Positions 1 to 7,066 of a stretch of 53,183 bases of DNA are shown here, piece after piece. The stretch covers positions 13,877 through 67,059 of the forward strand of contig DCFQ01000085.1 in assembly GCA_002319915.1 (NCBI GenBank), written 5' to 3'. Numbering within the stretch: the stretch's first letter is position 1; each line of letters opens with the position of its first letter. Below the pieces are notes generated by a model. That model was not told the origin of the DNA, did not search any database, and worked only from the letters and a program-made list of their open reading frames with translations. A program made the position numbers and the translations under genes. Source of the DNA: Bacteroidales bacterium UBA1800. GTDB taxonomy: Bacteria; Bacteroidota; Bacteroidia; Bacteroidales; VadinHA17.

Positions 1-583
1 ACTGCATACCTTCAACAACTTCAACTGAGGTGGTTGTTCCTTTTGATTCCTCGACGGTAATTACACCTTCCTTCTTGACCTTGTCCATAGCTTCGGCGAT
101 CAGCTTGCCGATCTCAACATCATCATTTGCCGAAACCCTGGCAACCTGCTCGATCTTGCCCAGATCATTGCCGACAACCTTTGCCTGTGATTTAATATGT
201 TTTACAACGGCTTCAACAGCTTTGTCAATCCCGCGCTTGACATCCATGGGATTTGCGCCTGCGGTGATATTCTTTAGGCCCACGGAAATAATTGACTGTG
301 CCAGTACAGTAGCTGTGGTCGTGCCATCACCTGCCACGTCACCGGTCTTCGAAGCAACTTCCTTTACCATTTGGGCACCCATATTCATATAAGGATCCGG
401 CAGTTCGATGTCCTTGGCAACTGTAACGCCATCCTTCGTGATTTGGGGAGCTCCGAACTTCTTTTCAAGAACAACATTGCGGCCTTTCGGTCCAAGGGTT
501 ACTTTAACTGCATCAGCCAGCTGATCAATGCCTTCCTTAAGCCGGGCACGTGCATCGATATTAAATTTTATCTCTTTTGCCAT
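1..583 (-). CDS. groEL: Chaperonin GroEL, N-terminal part (cut by window edge)
   Basis: This is the large subunit of the cytosolic GroEL/GroES folding chamber, which folds client proteins using ATP. About 194 codons lie in the window; the rest lies beyond position 1. I translated it by hand from the ATG at 583: it begins MAKEIKFNIDARARLKEG. It then shows TLGPKGRNV (about residues 29-37), KDGVTVAKDIEL (about 50-61) and the ATP-site segment GDGTTTATVLA (about 85-95, with the conserved Asp of GDGTT). The start lies 48 nt downstream of the groES stop, so the two genes are one transcript. Nothing looks damaged in the visible part. Identification is secure; only the 3' end is unseen. Confidence 0.97.
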   Translation of the reverse strand, partial: MAKEIKFNIDARARLKEGIDQLADAVKVTLGPKGRNVVLEKKFGAPQITKDGVTVAKDIELPDPYMNMGAQMVKEVASKTGDVAGDGTTTATVLAQSIISVGLKNITAGANPMDVKRGIDKAVEAVVKHIKSQAKVVGNDLGKIEQVARVSANDDVEIGKLIAEAMDKVKKEGVITVEESKGTTTSVEVVEGMQ

Positions 584-631
584 ATTGATTAATTATTTAA
601 TTGGTTATCAAATTCAAGCGTCAGATCGCGA

Positions 632-910
632 TTATGCAATAAACAGGATGTCACTCTGTGAGATCAGGAGATAATCCTCGTTGTCGATGGTGAGTTCCTG
701 ACCGGAGTATTTTCCGTAAAGTACAACATCACCCTTCTTTACTTCCATCTCTTCATCCTTCTTTGCAGTTCCTACCATAACAACGGTCCCCTGACGAGGT
801 TTTTCCTTTGCAGAATCCGGGATTATTATTCCGCTTGCTGTTTTAGCTTCAGCTTCATGAGGTTTTACCAGGACTTTTCCTGCCAATACTTTGCCTTTTA
901 CTTGTGCCAT
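632..910 (-). CDS. groES: Co-chaperonin GroES
   Basis: GroES is the heptameric lid of the GroEL chamber. The 92-residue length is normal for the family. Visible hallmarks are the N-terminal strand GKVLAGKVLVKPHEAE, the mobile-loop region TASGIIIPDSAKEKPRQGTVV (the GroEL-binding loop) and the C-terminal YLLISQSDILFIA strand. It lies between secG and groEL. A 249-nt non-coding stretch precedes it and holds two hairpins, so groESL may have its own promoter or be processed from the longer transcript. I see no CIRCE operator (TTAGCACTC-N9-GAGTGCTAA). Confidence 0.97.
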   Translation of the reverse strand: MAQVKGKVLAGKVLVKPHEAEAKTASGIIIPDSAKEKPRQGTVVMVGTAKKDEEMEVKKGDVVLYGKYSGQELTIDNEDYLLISQSDILFIA

Positions 911-1028
911 TTCTATTTAGTTTTAAAGTTAAACACTGATTTCTGACTTGTACCCTTTTACATATTCCATGCCATTTGATTTAACCATAAAAGAATCCCG
1001 GCAGGAGCGGACATTTTATCTATTCATT

Positions 1029-1049
1029 TCTGCCATTTATTTTGGCAGA
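1029..1049. other. 7-bp inverted repeat upstream of groES
   Basis: TCTGCCA (1029-1035) and TGGCAGA (1043-1049) form a perfect inverted repeat with a 7-nt spacer, about 120 nt upstream of the groES start. It is not followed by a T-run on either strand, so a simple terminator is unlikely. It may be an operator or an RNA hairpin in the groES leader. It does not match CIRCE. Confidence 0.35.
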
Positions 1050-1120
1050 GTGAAGTTAGTTTTATTATAAAAGCCTGAATGCGAGGACGTTTATTTATGA
1101 CAGATCAAATGTTCTACATG

Positions 1121-1159
1121 TGACAATCTGACACGCCGGTCAGAAGGATGCCATTGTCA
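1121..1159 (-). other. Nested hairpin directly after the secG stop codon
   Basis: Immediately downstream of the secG stop (minus strand), TGACAAT (1121-1127) pairs with ATTGTCA (1153-1159). Inside it CTGAC (1128-1132) pairs with GTCAG (1139-1143) around a 6-nt loop, leaving a 9-nt bulge on one side. There is no U-tract, so this is more likely an RNA-processing, stability or attenuation hairpin than a strong intrinsic terminator. Confidence 0.35.
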
Positions 1160-1537
1160 TCACTTAACTGGTTTCTGCTCACCACCCGAAGGGGTCGCAC
1201 TGTTTGTTGTGGTTGAGGGAGGCACCGCGGTCGGCAGGGTCGGGATAGCATTAGGATCGACGGCATTCTGTATCTGGTTTTCAATCCTTGAATGTCCGGC
1301 TGTTGATCCGCGCGGGATTGATGCAGTTGCGACAACACTGAGTATCATGATTGCTGCCGCCAGTGTCCAGGTCGCCTTTTCGAGAAAATCAGCTGTCTTT
1401 CTTATCCCCATGCTCTGGCCGGCGGATGTAAAATTAGCAGCCAGTCCTCCACCTTTTGAATTCTGAACAAGTACGATCAATATCTGGAAAACACATGCAA
1501 CAATTACCAGAACCGAAACAAAAACATAAATTCCCAT
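1160..1537 (-). CDS. secG: Preprotein translocase subunit SecG
   Basis: SecG is the small auxiliary subunit of the SecYEG translocon in the inner membrane. The protein has two hydrophobic segments (about residues 3-23 and 56-76) separated by the diagnostic cytoplasmic loop QNSKGGGLAANF, followed by GQSMGIRKTADFLEKAT. The C-terminal third (about 80-125) is a Pro/Thr/Ser-rich tail of low complexity, which makes it longer than the usual 75-110 residues. It starts 21 nt after the TPR gene and belongs to the same minus-strand operon. The family assignment is firm; the tail has no obvious function. Confidence 0.93.
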   Translation of the reverse strand: MGIYVFVSVLVIVACVFQILIVLVQNSKGGGLAANFTSAGQSMGIRKTADFLEKATWTLAAAIMILSVVATASIPRGSTAGHSRIENQIQNAVDPNAIPTLPTAVPPSTTTNSATPSGGEQKPVK

Positions 1538-1558
1538 TTTACAACTATTTTATTATCT

Positions 1559-2755
1559 CTATTTTATAATATTCTTAATCTTCTCAATTTGAGTCGCAAA
1601 GTAAGCGCTTTTTTCCGGAAATTTCAAACTTAATTTCTCATAAATTTCAATTGCTTTCGAGTAGTATCCCTGAGCCACGTAGATTTTCGCCAGGGTCTCA
1701 GTTATAAAACTTCCCTTCTCCTCGGCTGAAGGCTTTGCCAGGTCCTCGGCGGGATGCTCGTTCTTTTCAATCCTTGGCTCAATCCGTGGATTTGTCAGGA
1801 TGAACTTGTCGATCAGATCAGCCTGGGCCCTTTTATGCAGCTCCCTGGAAGGTTCTGCCTCCATGTTCCCCGTGATTCCTTCGGGCTCAACGGCAGGCCC
1901 TTCTGCAACACGTATGACCGGAGCTTTTTCAGCCGGTGCTTCCTCACCGCCTTCCGGGTATGAGAATCCGGGATCCATATAGAAGATCCTGTCTTCTACA
2001 TTCGCCGGTTCATCCTGGATCACAAAAATCGATCCTGTCTCGTCATTGTCCGTTTCTGCGGCTACAAGTATCTGCCGGCCGAAAACAAGGTCGGCGGCCC
2101 CATTCTCTTCACCCTTTTCCTCTGCCCCGGTCCCTTTCTCGATCTCGACAATAAGGTCTTCGCTGTTTCTGGCTGATTCGATTACAGTCTGTTCCAGGTC
2201 AGCCGGTTCCTCGTTGAAGGTTTCATGAACTGACCGGACTTCAATGGTCACGTCTGGTTCCGGTCCGGCTGCCGGCTCCTGCGGAGTTTCAGGGACCGGA
2301 ACTGGCTCATTATCCCTGACTTCCCAGCCCAGAGGTTCCGGGATTGATTCCTCGATAAAACCTGTCTCAGGCTGCTCTTCCTGTACGACAGGTTGTTCGA
2401 TCTTTTTGTCATCCTCTGCTATTTCAGCTGCAGGTTCCGGTACCGTATCCGGTCCGAAGGCACTTTCTGCCGGGCCCTGGTAGCCAATGACCTCTTCCCG
2501 GGGCCGGAACGATACCTCCTCTTCCTTTAAATTAAGCAGGTTATAAAGCACTTCCCTGTTGGCGATGTAGATTGCCGAATTGCGCAACTGGTTTGCGAAC
2601 CTTACATCGGAGGCTTCCTTAAGGCCTTTAAGAAGAAGAAGGTGAGCGGTCTGGAAATAGGGGAATGCATCCACGATCTCATTGAGAGCCGCCAGCATGG
2701 AGCTGTCGGCAGGCTCTTTGCCGTCAATCAGCCTGATGAAATCATTCCTGTTCAT
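1559..2755 (-). CDS. Acidic tetratricopeptide-type protein
   Basis: This 398-residue protein has no recognisable enzyme motif. The N-terminus (about 1-80) is helical and reads like an alpha-solenoid start (MNRNDFIRLIDGKEPADSS). A long middle (about 90-310) is rich in Glu, Pro and Ala and is probably disordered. The C-terminal segment IYVAQGYYSKAIEIYEKL matches a TPR helix pair, followed by a second partial repeat ending KIKNIIK. There is no signal peptide, so it is probably cytosolic. It sits between lptE (5-nt gap) and secG (21-nt gap). TPRs mediate protein-protein contacts; I infer an adaptor or scaffold for envelope or secretion functions, without knowing the partner. Confidence 0.75.
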   Translation of the reverse strand: MNRNDFIRLIDGKEPADSSMLAALNEIVDAFPYFQTAHLLLLKGLKEASDVRFANQLRNSAIYIANREVLYNLLNLKEEEVSFRPREEVIGYQGPAESAFGPDTVPEPAAEIAEDDKKIEQPVVQEEQPETGFIEESIPEPLGWEVRDNEPVPVPETPQEPAAGPEPDVTIEVRSVHETFNEEPADLEQTVIESARNSEDLIVEIEKGTGAEEKGEENGAADLVFGRQILVAAETDNDETGSIFVIQDEPANVEDRIFYMDPGFSYPEGGEEAPAEKAPVIRVAEGPAVEPEGITGNMEAEPSRELHKRAQADLIDKFILTNPRIEPRIEKNEHPAEDLAKPSAEEKGSFITETLAKIYVAQGYYSKAIEIYEKLSLKFPEKSAYFATQIEKIKNIIK

Positions 2756-2760
2756 TCATG

Positions 2761-3312
2761 TCACCAGTTAACGAATGCCCGGTTAAAGATGTCCTCCACA
2801 AGCTCATCAATTATTTGTTTTGAGAGATCATCTTCGACAGCGCTCAGGTCGGAGGCACTGTCATAATCCTTATACCTCGAGAACTCCTGGGTGTAGCTCA
2901 GGTCAGGGTCAACCGTATTGGTGAATTTCACCTTGACAGTTATTGTGAATCTGTTCATGGCAGCTTCCGCGGCGGCGGAGACTGTCAGTGGCTTGGTGTT
3001 GTAATCCTTGATCTCGCCCTCAAAATTGGCATCGGCAAGATTGTTCGTAAGGGTGAGGTTTGTCTGCGACTTGCACTTGTCGATAAGAGCATCCGTAAGA
3101 TTCTGGCTTAGTGCAGGCTGTACCAGGCTGGCCCTGTTCTGGAAATACTGTACGCTTACCGTTTTAAGCCCTTCGGTGCTTGCTCCCGATGTGGAATATT
3201 TTATACTCATAAGTTTACAGCCGGTCAGGGAAACCGACAGAAACCCTATGATCAGGGCCGGGATAAGGAAATTACTGAAGCCCCGAAGGCTGTTCTTACA
3301 TTTCAATCTCAT
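2761..3312 (-). CDS. lptE: LPS-assembly lipoprotein LptE
   Basis: LptE is the outer-membrane lipoprotein that plugs and assembles the LptD LPS translocon. From the ATG at 3312 the protein starts MRLKCKNSLRGFSNF and has a hydrophobic signal ending in the lipobox LTGC, with the acylated Cys at residue 32. After that come YSTSGASTEGLKTVSVQYFQNRA and a helix with NLTDALIDKCKSQTNL, the layout of Bacteroidota LptE-like proteins. A longer reading frame opens at 3369, but it would put 19 polar residues ahead of the signal, so I chose 3312. This start overlaps the 3' end of the sigma-54 activator gene by 17 nt, indicating translational coupling. Confidence 0.85.
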   Translation of the reverse strand: MRLKCKNSLRGFSNFLIPALIIGFLSVSLTGCKLMSIKYSTSGASTEGLKTVSVQYFQNRASLVQPALSQNLTDALIDKCKSQTNLTLTNNLADANFEGEIKDYNTKPLTVSAAAEAAMNRFTITVKVKFTNTVDPDLSYTQEFSRYKDYDSASDLSAVEDDLSKQIIDELVEDIFNRAFVNW

Positions 3313-4537
3313 ACTCTTTAATTTTCCTGTAGAGGGTCCTTTCCGATATTCCAAGCTCCTGCGCGGCAAGCTTGCGTTTACCGTTATATTTCTCCAGTGC
3401 CTTTTTTATCATTTCCACCTCTTTGCCGGCGAGGGAGAGCGACTCTTCAACAACCTCTTCGGTATCCTGGATGTTATTGATGTCGTGATGCGATATTCCT
3501 CCCGGCCTGGGGGTTGATGGTTCCGGCGCCTGCCCTTCCTCATGGGTTTCCCGGAAAAGGTGCTTTATAACTCCCGAATCAGTGTTGTGGAGGGCAACAT
3601 CTAAATCACCCGACTTGATAAGATCGAGGACCAGCTTTTTAAGGTCGTTCATATCGCTCTTCATGTCGAATAGGATCTTGTAAAGGATCTCCCTTTCGGA
3701 TGAGAATGATTTTTCCTCATCCTTTCTTATCACTGCCGGCAGCTTGGTCCCGGTGTAATCGGGCAGGTATGTTCTCAGCACCTCGCCGGATATTTCCCTC
3801 TCCTTTTCAATGATCGATATCTGTTCGGTGATATTTTTAAGCTGGCGGACATTCCCCGGCCATGAATAAGTCATTAGAATATTTTTTGCCTCGTTGCTCA
3901 GCCTGATGGCCGGCATCCTGTATTTCTCGGCAAAGTCAACGGCAAACTTCCTGAAAAGCAGGAATATATCTTCTCCCCTTTCCCTCAGTGCAGGCATCAT
4001 TATCGGGACAGTGTTCAGCCTGTAGAACAGATCCTCCCTGAATTTTCCGTTCTCGACGGCAATGGGGACATCGACATTGCTGGCAGCAATGACCCTGACA
4101 TTTGTTTTCTGCACCTTTGAGGATCCTACCCTGATGAATTCCCCGGTCTCCAGGACCCTCAGGAGACGGACCTGGGTCGACAGGGGCAGCTCTGCCACTT
4201 CATCCAGGAAGATTGTGCCGCCGTCTGCCACTTCAAAATAGCCTTTCCTGCTGTCAGTCGCACCTGTGAATGATCCCTTCTCGTGCCCGAAGAGTTCAGA
4301 ATCGATTGTCCCTTCAGGTATGGCGCCGCAGTTGACCGCAATATACTGGCCGTGCTTCCTTGTGCTGTAGCTGTGTATGACCTGAGGGAAAGACTCCTTG
4401 CCGGTACCGCTTTCACCCGTTATCAGAACTGAAAGATCGGTCGGGGCAACCTGTACAGCGATGTCGATCGCACGGTTAAGACCGTCGAAGTTGCCAATTA
4501 TCCCGAACCGTTGTTTTATGCTCTGAAGGTCTTTCAT
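3296..4537 (-). CDS. Sigma-54-dependent AAA+ activator without receiver domain
   Basis: A bacterial enhancer-binding protein that remodels the RpoN holoenzyme by ATP hydrolysis. The 413 residues begin almost directly with the AAA+ domain: Walker A GESGTGKE (41-48), sigma-54-contacting loop GSFTGA (88-93) where GAFTGA is usual, Walker B TIFLDEVAEL, and arginine-finger region REDLFYRLN. A Fis-type helix-turn-helix ends the protein (RKLAAQELGISERTLYRKIKEYEIEM). No receiver or GAF domain precedes the AAA+ module, so activity must be controlled by a partner, by the ligand state of the ATPase, or by abundance. It heads the lptE-TPR-secG-groESL operon. Its targets cannot be read from the sequence. 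Confidence 0.9.
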   Translation of the reverse strand: MKDLQSIKQRFGIIGNFDGLNRAIDIAVQVAPTDLSVLITGESGTGKESFPQVIHSYSTRKHGQYIAVNCGAIPEGTIDSELFGHEKGSFTGATDSRKGYFEVADGGTIFLDEVAELPLSTQVRLLRVLETGEFIRVGSSKVQKTNVRVIAASNVDVPIAVENGKFREDLFYRLNTVPIMMPALRERGEDIFLLFRKFAVDFAEKYRMPAIRLSNEAKNILMTYSWPGNVRQLKNITEQISIIEKEREISGEVLRTYLPDYTGTKLPAVIRKDEEKSFSSEREILYKILFDMKSDMNDLKKLVLDLIKSGDLDVALHNTDSGVIKHLFRETHEEGQAPEPSTPRPGGISHHDINNIQDTEEVVEESLSLAGKEVEMIKKALEKYNGKRKLAAQELGISERTLYRKIKEYEIEM

Positions 4538-4611
4538 ACAAACTTTTACGCTGGTGCGAATTTAAGACATTTTTGAGACTTTGGGAAATTCAAAATTCGT
4601 ATTTTCGCGGT

Positions 4612-5379
4612 ATGAAGAACACTCTCCGATATCAGTTCGCCGGCATTATTCCTGCGAGATATGCATCCACCAGGTTCCCCGGGAAACCGCTTGTCATGAT
4701 CGGCGGGAAGCCGATGGTCCAGCACGTTTATGAGCAGTCGGCAAAGGCCCTCGGTATCGTTTACGTTGCCACCGACGACATAAGGATAAGGGACGCAGTG
4801 GAAGGCTTCGGGGGGAAGGCTGTAATGACCTCTGACAGGCACCAGAGCGGCACCGACAGGTGTGCGGAAGCTGTCCGGCTGATTGAGGAAGCTACCGGGG
4901 AAAAGATAGACATTGTCATTAATATACAGGGTGACGAACCATTTCTCAGGCCGACGGAGCTCGAGCTTCTCTCCTCCTGCTTCAATGACAGATCCGTGGA
5001 AATTGCCACGCTCGTTAGAAAAGCCCTCCCAGGCGAGGATATCTTCAACCCGAATCAGCCCAAAGCCGTGCTCAGCAAATCCGGTGATGCGATCTACTTC
5101 AGCAGGGCTGCCATACCCTATGTCAGGGGGGTCGGAATGGACAACTGGGCTCATAACTACACTTATTATCTTCACCTCGGCATCTATGCTTATAAAGTCA
5201 GTGCACTGCATTCCATTACCCTTCTGGAACGCAGCTCACTCGAAACAGCAGAGTCGTTGGAACAGAACAGGTGGATCGAAAACGGATTCAGAATCAGGAC
5301 CGCTGTCACTGAGTGGAACAGCATCAGCATCGATACGCCTGAAGACCTGGAAAAAGCAATTCAGCACTATGAACATTAA
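4612..5379 (+). CDS. kdsB: 3-deoxy-manno-octulosonate cytidylyltransferase
   Basis: KdsB activates Kdo as CMP-Kdo, the sugar donor for the LPS inner core, in the cytosol. Visible hallmarks are the N-terminal nucleotide-binding motif IIPARYASTRFPGKPL, then MVQHVYEQS, HQSGTDRCAEAV, VVNIQGDEP-like VINIQGDEPF, and the C-terminal SIDTPEDLEKA. The 255-residue length fits the family. I start at the ATG at 4612; an in-frame TTG at 4573 would add 13 unlike residues and crowd the divergent sigma-54 gene. The 74-nt gap to that gene must carry both promoters. A TTTG at 4580 and TATTTTCG at 4600 look like a weak Bacteroidota promoter. Confidence 0.96.
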   Translation: MKNTLRYQFAGIIPARYASTRFPGKPLVMIGGKPMVQHVYEQSAKALGIVYVATDDIRIRDAVEGFGGKAVMTSDRHQSGTDRCAEAVRLIEEATGEKIDIVINIQGDEPFLRPTELELLSSCFNDRSVEIATLVRKALPGEDIFNPNQPKAVLSKSGDAIYFSRAAIPYVRGVGMDNWAHNYTYYLHLGIYAYKVSALHSITLLERSSLETAESLEQNRWIENGFRIRTAVTEWNSISIDTPEDLEKAIQHYEH

Positions 5380-5401
5380 TAAAAAAAAAATGTCTATCTT
5401 T

Positions 5402-5417
5402 ATACAATAAATTGTAT
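5402..5417. promoter_or_regulatory. Inverted repeat ATACAAT-AA-ATTGTAT
   Basis: A perfect 7-bp inverted repeat with a 2-bp spacer lies between kdsB and the small secreted protein, 24 nt before the ATG at 5442. Its placement and dyad symmetry suit an operator for a dimeric regulator. It is AT-rich and could also arise by chance. Confidence 0.3.
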
Positions 5418-5441
5418 TCACCCAGTGCCTAAACATTATTA

Positions 5442-5813
5442 ATGAGAAAGAGTTTACTCATAGTTTGTGCTTTGTTACTGGCATTCAGCGCTCATGCTCA
5501 AAAGGATACAATTCTACTCGTCGATCGGACAATTCCGAGGGCCGATATCAGGGAAACCCCTGCTGCAAGCATAAATATATACCCGGTACCTGTCAGGGAC
5601 AATAATTTTACGATCAGGACAGACAGGGAAATGTCGCTTGTTAAAGTCACAAATATGATCGGTCAGGATATTTACAGGGCCCAATACAGAAATCCTCTCT
5701 CATACACTCACATAATCCTGGAAAATCCTACCCGCGGCATCTACCTTGTCACTATCGCTTTTACCGACGGTACGAGGGTCGTGAAGAAGATTATGATCGA
5801 TAATCCGCTGTGA
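5442..5813 (+). CDS. Small secreted protein consisting mainly of a T9SS type A sorting domain
   Basis: The 123-residue product has a clear Sec signal peptide (MRKSLLIVCALLLAFSAHA, cleaved before Gln20), about 25 linker residues, and then a type IX secretion C-terminal domain. The CTD pattern is visible: INIYPVPVRDNNFTI, then VKVTNMIGQDIY, then NPTRGIYLVTIAFTDG and the terminal VVKKIMI strand. In typical T9SS cargo this domain follows a large catalytic or adhesive region and is removed on export; here almost nothing precedes it. It may be a cell-surface peptide, a decoy or regulator of the T9SS, or the remnant of a longer gene. It stands alone after kdsB. Confidence 0.8.
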   Translation: MRKSLLIVCALLLAFSAHAQKDTILLVDRTIPRADIRETPAASINIYPVPVRDNNFTIRTDREMSLVKVTNMIGQDIYRAQYRNPLSYTHIILENPTRGIYLVTIAFTDGTRVVKKIMIDNPL

Positions 5814-5949
5814 TCTCCTGTTTCTCTCTTTTTTGACCTGGGGGAATTCCCCGATCCGCTCATGATTTTTATCAATTCAGGATAGAACAATCAATTAGCA
5901 GGATTGTTTACACATTAACGTCAAACATTTTGACAAATTGAGAAGCGAG

Positions 5950-6849
5950 ATGGAAGAAGGGATGAATGTTTTTTCGATTAAGGACCTTGAAAATTTTTCC
6001 GGAATCAAGGCTCATACTATCAGGATCTGGGAAAAAAGATACAAGATACTCGAACCCGACAGAACCGATTCCAATATCAGGGTCTACAATGAATCCGAGC
6101 TCAAGAAGATACTGAATGTCGCATATCTTAACAGGAACGGATTCAAGATCTCTAAAATCGCCCAGTTCAGGGAAGATGAACTGACGCGGCAGGTAGTGAC
6201 CATGAGCAATCAGGTCGATAACCTGGATGTGAATTTCCAGCCGGGCAAGATACTGATGTCAGCTATCTGGTTCAACGAATCGCAATTCAAGGAGGTTCTT
6301 CTGCCTTTCATAAGAAGATACGGGATTGAAGATGCATACTTGCGGTTTTTTCACCCCCTGCTTGACAAATCGAGGATCCTCTGGCAAACTGGCAGCCTGT
6401 CGAGGGCGCAGGAACAGTTCGTGAGAAATACCATTCACCAGCTGATCGTGATCGAGGACAATAGCCTCAGGTCCCAGCCTGGAAAATCCAGGGCAGTCGT
6501 TGCAATGATAAACACCACCGATAACCTGTCCGACAATAATTTCCTGTTCTATAAATATGCCCTCAGGAACCGTAATTTTGAGGTAATATTCACTGGCGGG
6601 ATCCTTCCTGCATCGGAGGTTATCGAGATCCATAAGATCAAGCCATTTGAGTATCTGGTGGTTAATTCTGGAGCCTTCGATTATGACAAGAAGAAGATCA
6701 GCTATTTCAGTAGCATTGCCAAATCGCTGATAATTAAAAAGGTGATCCTGACCGACTACCCGGAGCCGGTTGAAAGGAAAATTCCGGATAACATCCTGAT
6801 TGCAGCAAGCCCGTCTGAATTCCTGAAAGTCGTGTCAACTTTCCAGTGA
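5950..6849 (+). CDS. MerR-family regulator with degenerate cobalamin-binding-type C-domain
   Basis: The N-terminal 70 residues are a MerR winged helix: FSIKDLENFSGIKAHTIRIWEKRY, then the wing and RVYNESELKKIL. The remaining 220 residues align in layout with the helical-plus-Rossmann cobalamin domains of CarH/LitR photoreceptors (LWQTGSLSRAQEQF, then a beta-alpha domain with FEVIFTGGILPASEV). However, the W-x9-EH signature reads W-x9-EQ, and the DxHxxG-type loop reads NLSDNN with no histidine, so a base-off B12 ligand is missing. I infer a B12-independent regulator. An ATG at 5962 is an equally plausible start (MNVFSIKD). The target is unknown; it has no carotenoid genes beside it. Confidence 0.82.
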   Translation: MEEGMNVFSIKDLENFSGIKAHTIRIWEKRYKILEPDRTDSNIRVYNESELKKILNVAYLNRNGFKISKIAQFREDELTRQVVTMSNQVDNLDVNFQPGKILMSAIWFNESQFKEVLLPFIRRYGIEDAYLRFFHPLLDKSRILWQTGSLSRAQEQFVRNTIHQLIVIEDNSLRSQPGKSRAVVAMINTTDNLSDNNFLFYKYALRNRNFEVIFTGGILPASEVIEIHKIKPFEYLVVNSGAFDYDKKKISYFSSIAKSLIIKKVILTDYPEPVERKIPDNILIAASPSEFLKVVSTFQ

Positions 6850-6923
6850 AATTTGCGGGCAGTTATGTTGCAGCCGGGCAGGTTCTGGTCATGAACTTTG
6901 TGCGACTATGTGTTGTCCTTCGT

Positions 6924-6943
6924 GTCCCGATAATTATCGGGAC
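6924..6943. repeat. 20-bp perfect palindrome GTCCCGATAATTATCGGGAC
   Basis: A perfect 20-bp palindrome in the convergent space between the MerR gene and the GSCFA gene. It belongs to the TCCCGA...TCGGGA hairpin family also seen at 6985, 19199 and 45236. As RNA it forms a strong stem on either strand and may act as a bidirectional terminator or an mRNA end stabiliser. Confidence 0.75.
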
Positions 6944-6960
6944 TTCTTGTTTCAAATTAT

Positions 6961-7025
6961 TTTTACCACTAAGGCCCACAAAGGTCCCGATAGCTATCGG
7001 GATCACAAAGGTAATAAAAGGACTT
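6961..7025 (+). repeat. 65-bp dispersed repeat, copy 1, with central palindrome
   Basis: This segment starts TTTTACCACTAAGG, contains the perfect 18-bp palindrome TCCCGATAGCTATCGGGA (6985-7002) followed by TCACAAAG, and ends GGACTT. The reverse complement of 19176-19240 matches it over the full 65 nt with only scattered differences, mostly in the outer arms. It lies in the 217-nt convergent gap between the MerR and GSCFA genes. I interpret it as a non-coding intergenic repeat. Confidence 0.75.
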
Positions 7026-7066
7026 CGACCATGGATGTGACCATGGACATTGGACTTGGAGTTTCC

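Noticed and set aside
911..1160. CIRCE/HrcA operator upstream of groES
   Set aside because: No TTAGCACTC-N9-GAGTGCTAA or near match is present; the inverted repeats there are different.
3008..3517. 169-codon plus-strand frame
   Set aside because: It lies opposite the lptE and sigma-54 activator genes and has no family features; it is a reading-frame shadow.
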